Counted from the first letter of the stretch, positions 1 through 9,431 are shown. The stretch: 64,000 nucleotides of DNA from Trichocoleus sp. FACHB-46 (GCF_014695385.1 NZ_JACJOD010000022.1:124001-188000); one strand, 5' to 3'. Numbers and translations are program-made. Notes: a model not told the origin generated them from the sequence alone.

Positions 1-682
1 ACGGTTCGTATTCAGACTGTCGCAGGTCGTTATCGAGAATAAAGAGTAGTAAATCGGCTTCAGTGGCTAACTGGCGGGCTCTCTGTTCGCGTTCAGTTCC
101 TGCTACTCCCGCTTCTAGAATGCCTGGAGTGTCCGTCACCCAAATTTCTCGATTCAATTTTTTCAGCTTCAGGTGATAGGTCGCTCCCACATCCGTCGTT
201 CCCATCGGGGCTCCGACTTGCCCGACAACTCGACCAATCAAGGCATTCACAATCGAAGTTTTGCCTGCCGAGCCCGTACCAAATACCACAACTCGCAGCT
301 CTCGCCGGGAGAGATTTTGCTCAATGGTGCGAGAACGGTTGATCAAGGCTTGACGCGCTACCTCATCCTGAATTTGGGCCACTTGCTGCCGCACCGCTCG
401 TAAGTTTTTTTCGGCTACATCTGCTTTGGCGGTTGGCAGCTTGGGTTGGGGTCGGCGAGCCTGGCGCTTTTGCAGTTGTGGCAATACGAGCAAGTAGTAA
501 ACAAACGCAGCCACCAGCACCCCTAGCAAGACAATCAGCAGTAGGAGCAGTAGATTGGCTAGGAGAGGGGCGGTAAACGCGATCGTGTAGTAGAGCCGAG
601 AGAGCGAATCAATCAGCCACAACATCAGCCCCAGCAATAAGGTGAGGCCGACAATCAGTATGATCAGGCGCGACGAAGGCAT
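1..682 (-). CDS. Membrane-anchored GTP-binding protein, cut by left edge
   Basis: The reading frame starts at the ATG at 682-680 and stays open to the window edge, giving about 227 N-terminal residues. It begins with two hydrophobic segments (about residues 6-24 and 33-65). A basic linker follows, then a G domain. The P-loop GTGSAGKTS lies at residues 135-143, a switch-I threonine pair at 162-163, and DTPG (G3) at 184-187. Two membrane spans followed by an Era-like GTPase is the arrangement of cyanobacterial DUF697-type membrane GTPases, whose cellular role is poorly defined. The NKxD motif and C-terminal part lie outside the window, so the exact subfamily is inferred. Confidence 0.85.
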   Translation of the reverse strand, partial: MPSSRLIILIVGLTLLLGLMLWLIDSLSRLYYTIAFTAPLLANLLLLLLIVLLGVLVAAFVYYLLVLPQLQKRQARRPQPKLPTAKADVAEKNLRAVRQQVAQIQDEVARQALINRSRTIEQNLSRRELRVVVFGTGSAGKTSIVNALIGRVVGQVGAPMGTTDVGATYHLKLKKLNREIWVTDTPGILEAGVAGTEREQRARQLATEADLLLFILDNDLRQSEYEP

Positions 683-957
683 GAACTCAGCCTAACCTTG
701 CTTGATGGCACGAACTCAAACGGCGATCGCTCAGCAAATATGGCAACTGGCATGGCTACTGGCAGGCCGATGCTTTTCATTCTAATCGTCTCTAGTCGTG
801 AGATTGGCAACCTCTGCTAATAGCTAGACGCGAAGTTATTCCGGAGCAGGCAAAATTTTAGACGAATGAGTGAACGGTCGCTTTGTTATGGAAGCGACAG
901 GCAAGAAGGCTAAGACCTTTGGGACTCAAGTAGTAGTTCAGTAAACAAGGAAAAACT

Positions 958-1482
958 ATGGGACTTTTTGACCAAATCGTCAGCGCCATCGATAACCCAA
1001 ACCAACAAGCTAATCATGGTCAACTAGGCGGCATTGTCAATGTCGTTCAGCAACTGAGCCAAAGTTCTGGCTCGAATCCGGCGGTGATGCAATCAGTTTT
1101 GTCTATTGTGGGCAACCATGTCCGCTCAGCGTTGCAGGAGAAGCAAGCGATCGCAGGTCCAGAGCAGGCTCAAGCGATCGTCACTCAATTCGGCGGCACC
1201 CAGGCAAATCCCCAAGCAGTGCAGAGTTTGTTTACACCAGGACAGCAGCAGCAAGTCACTCAAGAAACGGCTCAACAAACTGGGCTGAACGCTCAAACCA
1301 TTCAAGCGATGCTGCCAATTTTAGTTCCTATTGTCTTAAATCTTTTGGGGAGTGGCACCAATACTCAAAACCCACAAAATTTAAATCCCGTGCTGGGTTC
1401 CTTTTTAGACACCAACCGGAGTGGCGGGGTTGATGTGGGAGATGTCGTTAACCTGGCGAGTCAATTTCTCGGCCATCGGTAA
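958..1482 (+). CDS. DUF937-like conserved protein
   Basis: A 174-residue soluble protein starting MGLFDQIVSAIDNPNQ, preceded by AAGGAA about 6 bases before the ATG. It is rich in glutamine and asparagine. Helical stretches surround a hydrophobic core near residues 112-126 (MLPILVPIVLNLLG). The C-terminus has DTNRSGGVDVGDVVNLASQFL, a glycine-aspartate pattern recalling dockerin or EF-hand-like loops. The start and overall layout match bacterial DUF937 proteins, a family without an agreed function. It is a single-gene unit, facing the convergent RNA-binding protein gene. The family call rests on the N-terminal pattern only. Confidence 0.75.
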   Translation: MGLFDQIVSAIDNPNQQANHGQLGGIVNVVQQLSQSSGSNPAVMQSVLSIVGNHVRSALQEKQAIAGPEQAQAIVTQFGGTQANPQAVQSLFTPGQQQQVTQETAQQTGLNAQTIQAMLPILVPIVLNLLGSGTNTQNPQNLNPVLGSFLDTNRSGGVDVGDVVNLASQFLGHR

Positions 1483-1563
1483 TCATCTCCCTTAATTGAC
1501 CAGCGGAGCAAAATTCAGGGTAGGAGTTTTGAACCCTAATCCTTGACTCTTCAGTCCATTTAA

Positions 1564-1623
1564 TTCTTTGTGTCCCAAGAGCCTTAATTAGACAAACTCT
1601 AGGGCACAAAGAAAAACTATTTG
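1564..1623. terminator. Possible bidirectional terminator hairpin
   Basis: Arms TTCTTTGTG (1564-1572) and CACAAAGAA (1615-1623) pair perfectly across a 42-base loop, and CCC/GGG lies just inside the stem. The site sits between the convergent ends of the DUF937-like and RRM genes. A short A/T run follows on the plus side. The long loop makes this tentative. Confidence 0.4.
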
Positions 1624-1710
1624 CGAAGCGCTACATCACTTCGGCAACCCAACTGAATCAACTCAAAGGCATTGCAGTCGATTGCTAAATTGGTCTGTAA
1701 CTGTAGCGGC

Positions 1711-1986
1711 TTAGTAGCGACTTCTCGAGGAAGCACCACTACTTTCCCGTGGCTTAGCTTTATTAACTTTTAGCTCTCGACCTAACCACTCTGCTCCATC
1801 AAGCTCAGCGATCGCGGCGTCTTCTTTTGCGTCATCTTCCATTTCGACAAACGCAAAACCCCGTTTTCTTCCTGTCTCACGGTCTGTAGGGAGGCTAACT
1901 CGACTGACTTTGCCGTATTCCGCAAAGATCTCCTTTAGATCCTCTTCAGTAGCCTGAAAAGCCAGGTTGCCAACGTAAATAGTCAC
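1711..1986 (-). CDS. RRM-type RNA-binding protein (cyanobacterial Rbp)
   Basis: A 91-residue single-RRM protein. RNP2 is IYVGNL (residues 3-8) and RNP1 is KRGFAFVEM (about 43-51). A short Ser/Arg-rich tail ends SSRSRY. I place the start at the GTG at 1986-1984 because GGAGAG lies 6 bases upstream and the product then begins at the RRM, as in the family. An in-frame ATG further upstream would add 22 unconserved residues. Cyanobacterial Rbp proteins bind RNA, and several are cold-induced or help localise mRNA; which of these applies here cannot be read from sequence. The gene is monocistronic, with a 660-base upstream gap that could hold a long leader. Confidence 0.92.
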   Translation of the reverse strand: MTIYVGNLAFQATEEDLKEIFAEYGKVSRVSLPTDRETGRKRGFAFVEMEDDAKEDAAIAELDGAEWLGRELKVNKAKPRESSGASSRSRY

Positions 1987-2646
1987 AATTCTCTCCAAAC
2001 CAAACGAACTCAATAGCCTGCTAGTTCTTATTAGGCCAGAGTAATAGTTCAAAAACTACATTCTTGTTCTAATACTGAATCTAGCTTCGGTAGCGATCAT
2101 ATCCGATCTCTCCAGAAATGCAGCCTAATGTTAACAACATCTATACAAAAATTTCTTCTCTACAGAAGTTGCGATAGAGCCGATCTAATAGGATTGATAT
2201 CAATAGGCTAGAGCTTTTGTGGAGGCAGCTCAGTTAACTTACTCTTAACCAAAGTAGTGATAATTCTTTCCTAGGCAAGGACCGCTGCAATACTTAAAAC
2301 ATGGTTCTGCTGCACCTAATTTAAGAACTCACAATTTCAGCCTAAAAGTATCGAAGAATACTCCTGACACTAATAAGAATTGCTATTATTATGTGTTTTA
2401 AACTCATCGAACTTGAAGCATAAACAGTTCAAGCCACCTAGCACTTCCCTTGCTCAAGCATGAGGCATTGCTTCAAGAATCGCAGTCGATAAAAGCACAG
2501 CAATAAAAGCCCAGCAAGCTAAGGGACAAGTCAGCGATCGCCCTAGTAGTTATGCTGCTTTTGGGCGATCGCTGTGTTTTACTTTCCTCGAGGCTGCATC
2601 ATATTGGCCTCTGAGCGTGGCTACTCTGAGGTGCTCTATAGCCTAC
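1987..2646. other. 660-base intergenic region upstream of the RRM gene
   Basis: No credible reading frame is seen. The stretch is AT-rich near the RRM gene, as expected for its promoter and leader. It contains one strong HIP1-containing inverted repeat (2532-2574, listed separately). I see no tRNA-like cloverleaf and no recognisable riboswitch. Confidence 0.6.
2532..2574. terminator. HIP1-containing inverted repeat, possible terminator
   Basis: CAGCGATCGCCC (2532-2543) and GGGCGATCGCTG (2563-2574) are perfect 12-base complements around a 19-base loop. TGTTTTAC follows on the plus strand. It lies just downstream of the minus-strand PBP gene, whose transcript would enter the hairpin but without a clear U-tract. 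Each arm contains a HIP1 core, so chance pairing of HIP1 sites is an alternative. Confidence 0.4.
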
Positions 2647-4548
2647 TTAAGGCCGCTCAAAGTCCGAAGCGGGGCGGAAACTCTGTGCGGGTACGCCTCG
2701 AAGCGCTTGTTCCATGAAATCGCGCCAGATCGGAGCGACTAGAGTTCCCCCCGTAGCTCCATATCCGAGCGGAGCGTAGTTGTCATTCCCTACCCAAACG
2801 GCTACCGAAAGCTGCGGTACATAGCCAACAAACCAAATATCCCGCTCGGAAGAAGTCGTGCCTGTCTTACCAGCAGCAGGGCGATCGAGACGGGCTGAGG
2901 TGGCCGTTCCTCGCTCAATCACTCCTTGCAACACACTATTCAGCGAAGCTGAGGCCCAAGGATCGAGTACAAGCTGAGGCTTAGGCGTATTGTCTAGGAG
3001 TAGATTGCCACTGCTATCCGTAACCTGAGCAATAAAGGTAGTCTCGGAGTGCCAACCATTATTAGCAAAGGTGGCATAAGAGCCCGCCATTTCTAGAGGA
3101 GTCAAGTCAACTGCACCTAAAGGCAAAGAAATTACGGGTTCCATCGGGCTTTTGATGCCCAACGTCCGACAAATTTCAATCACCTTATTCAGGCCAATTT
3201 CTTGCCCCAGCTTCACTGCTGGAATATTTCGTGACATTTCTAGCGCCCGACGCAGGCTCATCGCCCCTGCAAAGGTGCCATCGTAGTTTTGAGGCGAATA
3301 GTATTCGTAGCCATCTGGATAGCTCACAGGCGAGTCATAAACAATCGAGTCAGCACCATATTTACCAGAGGCCAAGGCAGCATAGTAAACAAATGGTTTG
3401 AACGCGGAACCGGGCTGCCTCAGGGCTTGCACAGCCCGATTGTACTGGCTCTGTTTATAATCGACCCCACCTACCATCGCCTTGACAAAGTGAGTTCTGG
3501 GGTCAACAGCGACCAGTGCCATCTGATCGGCCATGTAGGAGAGACGATAGTGACCCCGGCTTACAGTATCCTCAGCAATCCGCTGGAGCTTGGTATCAAT
3601 CGTGGTCTGCACCCGCATCCCGCCCTTGAGGACTGCATCGCGGCCAAAGCGTTTAGTTAGTTCCTGTACCACAGCCTCAGTTACATAGGGCATATTGCTG
3701 GCTTGGAAAGAAGTTATTTGCCCTAATTTCAGCGGTTGTTTACGAGCCGCAACTTCTTCTTGGGGGGTGATCCATTGCAGCTCTCGCATGCGACGCAGCA
3801 CTGTTAGTTGACGCTGCTTAGCCAACTTATAGCTAACAAAGGGACTATAGTTTTCGGGAGCCTGAATTAAACCCGCCATCATGGCGGATTCGGCTAGATT
3901 AAGCTCGGAGGCATGTTTGCCAAAATAGCTGGCAGAGGCTGTTTCAATGCCGTAGGTGTTATGCCCCCAATAAACCTGATTCAAGTACATTTCAAGAATC
4001 TGATTTTTGGTCAAAATCTGCTCTAGCCGTAGAGCCAGCACGCCCTCTGCCACTTTCCGGCTAAAAGCCCGCTTAGGCGACAGAAACAAGTTTTTGACCA
4101 ACTGCATGGTTACGGTGGAGCCCCCCTCCACGGTTCTGCCCTGCTCCAAGTTAGCCATGAAAGCCCGGGTAACCCCGACTGGGTTGATGCCGTGGTGCGA
4201 GTAGAAGTGACTATCCTCAATCGCGATTACAGCTCGCTTTAAGTCAGGAGAGATTTTGTCTAGGGGCACCACTTCCCGGTTTGCTTCTCCGTGGATGCTA
4301 GAGAGCAGCTTGCCCTTGATGTCATAGACGTGGGTGGTTTCGGTAGGAACATAGCTACGCAGTACCCGCACATCAGGGAGGTTACGGAAGCTAATCGCTA
4401 AACCAACTAACCCCCCAGCCAGCACAGAGCTAGATAGCATGGTGATTCCCAGGAGGGTGCCTCCTGTCACTTTGGCAACTGCCTGCACAAATTGCAGCAT
4501 CGGTGCTGGGTTAGCCGGTTTTTTCTGTCCGATGGTGTTAGATGACAC
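2647..4548 (-). CDS. Class A penicillin-binding protein (transglycosylase/transpeptidase)
   Basis: A 633-residue bifunctional peptidoglycan synthase. One membrane anchor lies at about residues 30-53. The GT51 domain follows with EDSHFYSHHG (catalytic Glu111) and EGGSTVTMQLVKNLF (141-155). The transpeptidase domain has S381-AFK, S439-RN and K561-TGT, so all three penicillin-binding motifs are intact. It polymerises and cross-links glycan strands outside the plasma membrane. The start is a GTG at 4548-4546 with GAGGAAG about 12 bases upstream. It is divergent from tyrS. Cyanobacteria carry several class A PBPs and I cannot say which paralogue this is. Confidence 0.95.
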   Translation of the reverse strand: MSSNTIGQKKPANPAPMLQFVQAVAKVTGGTLLGITMLSSSVLAGGLVGLAISFRNLPDVRVLRSYVPTETTHVYDIKGKLLSSIHGEANREVVPLDKISPDLKRAVIAIEDSHFYSHHGINPVGVTRAFMANLEQGRTVEGGSTVTMQLVKNLFLSPKRAFSRKVAEGVLALRLEQILTKNQILEMYLNQVYWGHNTYGIETASASYFGKHASELNLAESAMMAGLIQAPENYSPFVSYKLAKQRQLTVLRRMRELQWITPQEEVAARKQPLKLGQITSFQASNMPYVTEAVVQELTKRFGRDAVLKGGMRVQTTIDTKLQRIAEDTVSRGHYRLSYMADQMALVAVDPRTHFVKAMVGGVDYKQSQYNRAVQALRQPGSAFKPFVYYAALASGKYGADSIVYDSPVSYPDGYEYYSPQNYDGTFAGAMSLRRALEMSRNIPAVKLGQEIGLNKVIEICRTLGIKSPMEPVISLPLGAVDLTPLEMAGSYATFANNGWHSETTFIAQVTDSSGNLLLDNTPKPQLVLDPWASASLNSVLQGVIERGTATSARLDRPAAGKTGTTSSERDIWFVGYVPQLSVAVWVGNDNYAPLGYGATGGTLVAPIWRDFMEQALRGVPAQSFRPASDFERP

Positions 4549-4912
4549 GGCGATTTCACTTCCTCAACACAAAAGGCGTTATTTAAGATCAAGCATTCCG
4601 AAGCGGGGGCTTCCGGAGAATTTTAACTGCGATCGCAGCTAGGTGAGCGTCTAAAGATCCCGACTTAAATCTGCGGGTTCAACTATCTTAGGTGAGACGA
4701 TCAAAGCAAATAAGGAATAGATTAACCTCAATCTGGAGATTGAGAAGCGCGAATTGAAGTTCAAGATCAAGGTGGAGTCAAGGTAAGTATTTCTGAAATG
4801 TTGGCAATATAGTAGTCTGACTGTTGAGGCTTTACCACATAACGGCTGGGCACACAGTCTGCCCAAGTTTGCCCAAATCTAAATTATTCGTATCTCCAGC
4901 CTTTTTATTCCA
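4549..4912. promoter_or_regulatory. Divergent intergenic region, PBP / tyrS
   Basis: This 364-base gap between divergently transcribed genes must hold both promoters. It is AT-rich in the middle. I cannot assign -10/-35 boxes with confidence. A 71-codon minus-strand frame inside has no ribosome site or family resemblance. No T-box-like leader was evident before tyrS. Confidence 0.4.
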
Positions 4913-6181
4913 GTGAGTTTAGCGAACCCCGTTGCCACATTGCAAAGTATGACCTCTCTTGAAGCATCTCGTGTTGAGCAAAGCCTGGCATGGCTAGACC
5001 GGGGGACGAGTGAAATATTCCCAAACCGACCCGATAGTGATGATCTAGATGAAAATCTAATCCAACGCTTAGCTCAAGCAGACAGGCCGTTGCGAGTTAA
5101 GTTTGGTATCGATCCGACTGGAGCAGAAATTCACTTGGGGCATAGTATTCCCGTGCGCAAGCTCCGGGCTTTTCAAGATGCTGGCCACACTGCTGTTTTA
5201 ATTATTGGAGATTTCACCGCTCAAATTGGCGATCCGACTGGCAAGTCTGAAGTGCGCCGACAGTTAACGCCAGCAGACGTAGCTCAAAACGCTCAAACTT
5301 ATCTGGATCAAGTCCGACCGATCTTGGACTTCGACACACCAGGTCGCTTAGAAATTCGCTATAACTCCGAGTGGCTCGCCAATCTTGACTTGTCAAAAAT
5401 TTTGGAACTGCTCTCAACCATGACGGTGGGGCAGATGCTCGCAAAAGAAGGCTTTGCGGAACGCTATGAGCGGGGCAATCCAATTTATCTGCATGAATTT
5501 CTCTATCCCTTGATGCAGGGCTACGACTCGGTAGCAGTACAAGCAGATGTGGAATTGGGCGGCACTGACCAGAAATTTAATATTGCCGTGGGCCGAGATT
5601 TACAACGCCACTTTGGACAAACGCCTCAATTTGGCTTGTTAGTACCGATTTTGATTGGCACCGATGGAACTCAGAAAATGTCGAAGTCTTTAGGCAACTA
5701 CATTGGCTTGCTCGAAGACCCCTTGACCATGTACTCGAAGCTAGAAAAAGTACCCGATGCACTGTTACCTCAGTACTGCGAGCTACTAACTGCTCGCGCC
5801 TTAGATGAGTTGCCCGAAAATCCGCGCGATCGCCAGAAGCTCTTGGCTCTTGATGTTGTCAGCCAATACCACGGGTCAGAAGCCGCTGTTAACGCTCAAA
5901 AAGCCGCTTTAGATTTAATTGGTGGGGGCACCGCTCAAGGTAACGCGGTTCGAGAATTTTCTCTAGCAGAAATCCAATTTCCTGCCAAGCTGTTCTACTT
6001 AGTTAGTGCCAGCGGTCTCTGCAAAACCAGCTCAGAAGCGCGGCGACAAATTCAAGGCGGGGCTGTCAGGTTAGAGGGCGATCGCGTAGATCAAGCAGAC
6101 CTCACCTTCAACTCCCCAGAGGAGTTGCACGGACGAGTGTTACAGCTCGGCAAAAAGAACTTTGTCCGTCTCGTACCGTGA
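4913..6181 (+). CDS. tyrS: Tyrosyl-tRNA synthetase
   Basis: A 422-residue class I aminoacyl-tRNA synthetase charging tRNA-Tyr. The HIGH motif appears as HLGH (residues 74-77), GGTDQKFN at 216-223 and the signature KMSKS at 255-259. An S4-like RNA-binding domain fills the last 60 or so residues. KMSKS rather than the KFGKT version marks the TyrZ-type branch of bacterial TyrRS. The start is uncertain: a GTG at 4913 gives this length, and an ATG at 4949 gives 410 residues; neither has a strong ribosome site. pyrF follows after 6 bases, so co-transcription is likely. Confidence 0.96.
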   Translation: MSLANPVATLQSMTSLEASRVEQSLAWLDRGTSEIFPNRPDSDDLDENLIQRLAQADRPLRVKFGIDPTGAEIHLGHSIPVRKLRAFQDAGHTAVLIIGDFTAQIGDPTGKSEVRRQLTPADVAQNAQTYLDQVRPILDFDTPGRLEIRYNSEWLANLDLSKILELLSTMTVGQMLAKEGFAERYERGNPIYLHEFLYPLMQGYDSVAVQADVELGGTDQKFNIAVGRDLQRHFGQTPQFGLLVPILIGTDGTQKMSKSLGNYIGLLEDPLTMYSKLEKVPDALLPQYCELLTARALDELPENPRDRQKLLALDVVSQYHGSEAAVNAQKAALDLIGGGTAQGNAVREFSLAEIQFPAKLFYLVSASGLCKTSSEARRQIQGGAVRLEGDRVDQADLTFNSPEELHGRVLQLGKKNFVRLVP

Positions 6182-6187
6182 GGCCCA

Positions 6188-6937
6188 ATGTCAGTCACAG
6201 AAAAGTCAGCCACAGAAAAATCAGTCGCAGAAAAGATTATTGTGCCTCTAGATGTACCCACCGAGGCAGAGGCGATCGCCTTAGTAGAGCGCTTGCCTCA
6301 AGTTAGTTTCTGGAAGGTAGGACTGGAACTATTTGTCGGCAGTGGTCCTAGCATCTTGACCGCCTTGAAAGAGCGGGAGAAACGCATCTTTTTAGACCTA
6401 AAGCTGCACGACATTCCGAATACGATGGCAGGAGCTTGCCGAGCCGCAGCCAAATATGGCGTAGACTTGCTCACGGTGCATGCCACAGCGGGAAGAACCG
6501 CGTTAGAGGCATCTCAGGCTGCGGCTGAAGCAGGAGCGATCGCAGCGGGTCTACCTGCGCCGAAATTGATTGCAGTCACGCTCTTGACCAGCCTTTCATC
6601 CCGGATGTTGGCTCTTGAGCTGAAAGTGCCTTTAGAGCTGCCAGAATATGCCTTGCAGATGGCTCTCCTAGCTCAGGAAAGTGGCTTAGCAGGAGCGGTT
6701 TGTTCTCCTCAGGAGGCTGAGCAACTGCACCAAACTTGTGGTGACGACTTCCTCTTGGTCTGTCCGGGGGTGCGTCCGACTTGGGCAGAAGCAGGAGATC
6801 AGAAAAGAGCCATGACTCCAGCCGCAGCTTTACAGGCAGGAGCCAGTTACTTAGTGATTGGTCGTCCGATTACGGCTGCCTCTGACCCAGAAGCCGCCTT
6901 TACCCGAATTTGTGATGAATTGGCAGTTGTGGCCTAG
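6188..6937 (+). CDS. pyrF: Orotidine-5'-phosphate decarboxylase
   Basis: A 249-residue TIM-barrel enzyme converting OMP to UMP, the last step of de novo pyrimidine synthesis. The catalytic block [12 protein letters not shown] holds Asp70, Lys72 and Asp75. A phosphate-binding end VIGRPITAA lies near residues 223-231. The first 16 residues are three copies of a pentapeptide ([15 protein letters not shown]) encoded by a 15-base tandem repeat, placed before the conserved IIVPLDVP strand. The gene probably forms an operon with tyrS and the following hypothetical gene. Confidence 0.96.
   Translation: MSVTEKSATEKSVAEKIIVPLDVPTEAEAIALVERLPQVSFWKVGLELFVGSGPSILTALKEREKRIFLDLKLHDIPNTMAGACRAAAKYGVDLLTVHATAGRTALEASQAAAEAGAIAAGLPAPKLIAVTLLTSLSSRMLALELKVPLELPEYALQMALLAQESGLAGAVCSPQEAEQLHQTCGDDFLLVCPGVRPTWAEAGDQKRAMTPAAALQAGASYLVIGRPITAASDPEAAFTRICDELAVVA
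6191..6235 (+). repeat. 3 x 15-bp tandem repeat in pyrF 5' end
   Basis: Units at 6191-6205, 6206-6220 and 6221-6235 are TCAGYCRCAGAAAAR-like with two or fewer differences each. They encode three pentapeptides ending in EK and are in frame, so the copy number can vary without breaking pyrF. Confidence 0.85.
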
Positions 6938-6954
6938 TGTGAGGAGATCCGCAG

Positions 6955-7560
6955 ATGCGGTCATGGGGTGTCGCTAAGTTAGGAATCCTGATTCTTTGCG
7001 GGTTGAATTTTCAGCTAGGGGCGATCGCGACTGACAAACCTCCGAGTTTTCCTGTGGAGCAGCGTCCCTCGTCTCCCATTACGCTCCCTGGGCGGGCTGC
7101 TTGTCCGAGTGAATTTCAACCTGTAGTGGCCTTGCTCCTGCGGGATTTACCCGGCTATATGAACCGAGTCCACCAGCGGCTCTTCCGACGCGATCGCTCT
7201 ACTGCCTCGGCTCCCTATGTCCTCCTCACCAGCCCCCCAGATTTTGAGCCCTTAGCTTTAGGGCCTGGCGTTGACCAGTCAGCGTCTTCACCAGAAGCAG
7301 AAGGAGTCCACCAAGTATTCTTCACTACTCTGGAGCGCCAGTACACAGCTGGAAAAATCATTCAGTTGCAAGGTTATCATTGGGTTTTTCTAACCCAAAC
7401 CGTGAGTGGCTGGCGATTAGCCATGATGTTTTCTCACTTTGGTCCCTATCCTGCCACCCGTCCGCCTTCACCCCCAGAAAATAGCACTCAAGGAGTCACA
7501 GGCCAAGCCATCCGCACTTGGCTGCGAGACTGCCGTGCTGGACGAATTCGGCCTCTTTAA
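6955..7560 (+). CDS. Exported hypothetical protein
   Basis: A 201-residue protein I do not recognise. It has a signal-peptide-like N-terminus (positively charged start, hydrophobic GILILCGLNF, small residues near 22-25). The rest is proline-rich and looks soluble and secreted. Two cysteines (about residues 50 and 192) could form a disulphide. The pattern QLQGYHWVFLTQTVSGWRL resembles a short beta-sheet domain. It lies 17 bases after pyrF in the same direction, with GAGGAG before the ATG, and ends one base before the convergent uracil-DNA glycosylase gene. Confidence 0.75.
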   Translation: MRSWGVAKLGILILCGLNFQLGAIATDKPPSFPVEQRPSSPITLPGRAACPSEFQPVVALLLRDLPGYMNRVHQRLFRRDRSTASAPYVLLTSPPDFEPLALGPGVDQSASSPEAEGVHQVFFTTLERQYTAGKIIQLQGYHWVFLTQTVSGWRLAMMFSHFGPYPATRPPSPPENSTQGVTGQAIRTWLRDCRAGRIRPL

Positions 7561-7561
7561 C

Positions 7562-8293
7562 CTAATCTCCCGACTGTGGATTAATCGGCGCAGAAGTACC
7601 TCTAATCTCATCCAGCTTCGTCCGCACCACTTGGATATCCTGCCACATTTGCCACTTCGGGCTTCCCGGTTCCCGCGATGGATTGCGCAATAGATAAGCC
7701 GGATGCAAAATTGGCATACAAAGATGGCCTTCCCACTCTAGCCATTGACCGCGGATCTTAGTAATGCCGCGTTTGTCTCCTGTAACCCCCCGCACCGCTG
7801 TAGCACCCGTCAACAAAATAATTTTGGGATCTACCATCCGGATTTGCTCCATCAGGTAAGGGCGACAAGCTTCTGTTTCATCTGGTGTTGGAGTGCGGTT
7901 GCCAGGAGGACGACACTTGACCATATTGCAAATGTAGACATCTGCCTCCGTGGTCAAGCGCACCGATTCCAAAATCTTTTCTAGAAGTTGTCCAGCCCGC
8001 CCGACAAAAGGCAAACCTGTTTCATCCTCATTTTGTCCGGGGCCTTCACCAATGATCATAATGGGCGCTTGCAGATTTCCTCGCCCCACCACTGCATGGG
8101 TACGGCTAGCACCTAAATCGCAGCGTTGGCACTGGTTGCAATGGACAGCCATTTGCTCCATCGCGCTGTAGGTGCCCGCTGGAATGGGTACCTTTGCACT
8201 CGTGGGAATCAAGTCTGGGTCAAAGTCCGCAGGTGCAGGAGATGCGGGAAGACCTGAAACATCAAAAAGGCTAATTTGTTCTTCGCTGGACAT
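7562..8293 (-). CDS. Uracil-DNA glycosylase, family 4 (Fe-S type)
   Basis: A 243-residue base-excision repair enzyme removing uracil from DNA. Motif A is GEGPGQNEDETGLPFVGRAG (residues 83-102). Four cysteines fit the family-4 iron-sulphur ligands: C55 and C58 (CNQCQRC region), C127 (VKCRPPGNR) and C143. HPAYLLRNP near the C-terminus is the second active-site motif. An N-terminal extension of about 45 low-conservation residues precedes the domain. It converges tail-to-tail with the preceding hypothetical gene with a single base between stops. Confidence 0.94.
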   Translation of the reverse strand: MSSEEQISLFDVSGLPASPAPADFDPDLIPTSAKVPIPAGTYSAMEQMAVHCNQCQRCDLGASRTHAVVGRGNLQAPIMIIGEGPGQNEDETGLPFVGRAGQLLEKILESVRLTTEADVYICNMVKCRPPGNRTPTPDETEACRPYLMEQIRMVDPKIILLTGATAVRGVTGDKRGITKIRGQWLEWEGHLCMPILHPAYLLRNPSREPGSPKWQMWQDIQVVRTKLDEIRGTSAPINPQSGD

Positions 8294-8526
8294 GAATCTT
8301 GACGGCAGATGTATCAGAATTTTCTTATCCCAAAGTATCAGGATGGAAAAAATTTGTAAGCAAACTCAATTCACTTAAGATTTATAAATTCTAGAACCAA
8401 TTCCTCACGCTTGAGAGCTGTCGCTAGGTGGAATGTCGAGCTTTAGCGTTATTTGGATCACTTGTAGATAACGGGTTACATCAGCCAAGATAGTGACAAC
8501 ACTATTGCCGAGCGCTGGAGGGATAA

Positions 8527-9321
8527 ATGTTACCTTCTCCGCTATTTCGCGATCGCGAAGCAGTTGGTCATGAACTAGCCCTGGCAGTTTTCGAGGAATT
8601 CACCCAATTAAAAACAGCGGCAACCGAACTAGATTGGCCCACGCTTGCCACCGCTCAACCGATCGTTTACGGCCTACCTCGTGGTGGAATTCCAGTCGCT
8701 GCTGCGATCGCCGAAAAACTCAACTGTCCCCTTGACGTAGTCATTGCCAAGAAAATCACTCGCCCCGAAGACCCAGAGCTAGCCATCGGAGCCGTTGCCG
8801 CCACAGGAGAAGTCTTGTGGACTCAGCCTCGACCTTGGCATCTTCATCGCACCAAAATTTATCAGACCGCCTTGCAAGCGACGCTAGAGAAAGCTCAACT
8901 ACAACTGACTCAATTTGGCCCCATCCGTCCCCAGGTCGAACCCCAAGGAGCAATCGCCATTTTAGTAGACGACGGCATCGCTACAGGCATGACCATCGCC
9001 GTTGCTGCGCAAGCCCTCCGCCAACAGCAACCCGCCCAAATCTGGATTTGCGCCCCAGTCGCCCCCCTAGAACTGGTGAATTGGCTTCACCAATGGTGCG
9101 ATCGCCTGATCCTCTTAGCCACTCCCGCAGAATTCTCCAGCGTCAGCCGTTTCTACCAAAATTTCCCCCAAGTAGAGCTATACGAAGCCATAGCTTGCTT
9201 ACAAAACCAGTCCCATACGGGACTTTCAGCACAAATGAATACTTGTCCTCCTAGCCCTCCAATGCTGGAGGAAGCAGAGAGGAAATTTTCCTCAGCATTG
9301 GAGGGCGAAAGAGAGCAATAA
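8527..9321 (+). CDS. Phosphoribosyltransferase family protein
   Basis: A 264-residue type I PRTase-fold protein. YGLPRGGIPVAAAIA lies at 48-62 and the PRPP-binding loop ILVDDGIATGMT at 145-156. Small stand-alone proteins of this group often lack a proven substrate, so nucleobase transfer is only inferred. The last 20 or so residues, from about CPPSPPMLEEAE, are encoded by an inverted repeat and probably are not part of the fold. The start is the ATG at 8527; no second gene follows closely. Confidence 0.85.
   Translation: MLPSPLFRDREAVGHELALAVFEEFTQLKTAATELDWPTLATAQPIVYGLPRGGIPVAAAIAEKLNCPLDVVIAKKITRPEDPELAIGAVAATGEVLWTQPRPWHLHRTKIYQTALQATLEKAQLQLTQFGPIRPQVEPQGAIAILVDDGIATGMTIAVAAQALRQQQPAQIWICAPVAPLELVNWLHQWCDRLILLATPAEFSSVSRFYQNFPQVELYEAIACLQNQSHTGLSAQMNTCPPSPPMLEEAERKFSSALEGEREQ
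9254..9306. repeat. Inverted repeat overlapping the PRTase 3' end
   Basis: Arms GCCCTCCAATGCTG (9254-9267) and CAGCATTGGAGGGC (9293-9306) are perfect complements. Further inner pairing AGGAA/TTCCT is offset by one base. The element supplies the last coding part of the phosphoribosyltransferase gene and may also act as its terminator (a U-poor tail follows). Confidence 0.7.
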
Positions 9322-9371
9322 AATATTTATACAGCGACCTAGCACGATACCAAGCAGCTAAAACTCCTTCT

Positions 9372-9431
9372 GGAGGAGGTCTGGAGGACGCAGCCGTCCT
9401 TCAGCGGGGGTTTGGGGGCGAGTGCCCCCAA
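9372..9431. repeat. REP-like palindromic repeat
   Basis: TTGGGGGC (9412-9419), GAGT, GCCCCCAA (9424-9431) is a perfect 8-base stem with a 4-base loop. The flanking text (TGGAGGAGGTCTGGAGGACG and CAGCCGTCC) adds weaker pairings. Such G-rich foldbacks are common dispersed intergenic repeats in cyanobacteria. The segment has no reading frame. Confidence 0.6.

Noticed and set aside
4651-4866. 71-codon minus-strand frame in the PBP/tyrS gap
   Set aside because: No ribosome site, no recognisable domain; it covers the expected promoter region.
8817-9254. 145-codon plus-strand frame
   Set aside because: Out-of-frame shadow of the phosphoribosyltransferase gene; low-complexity Arg/Ser/Pro sequence.
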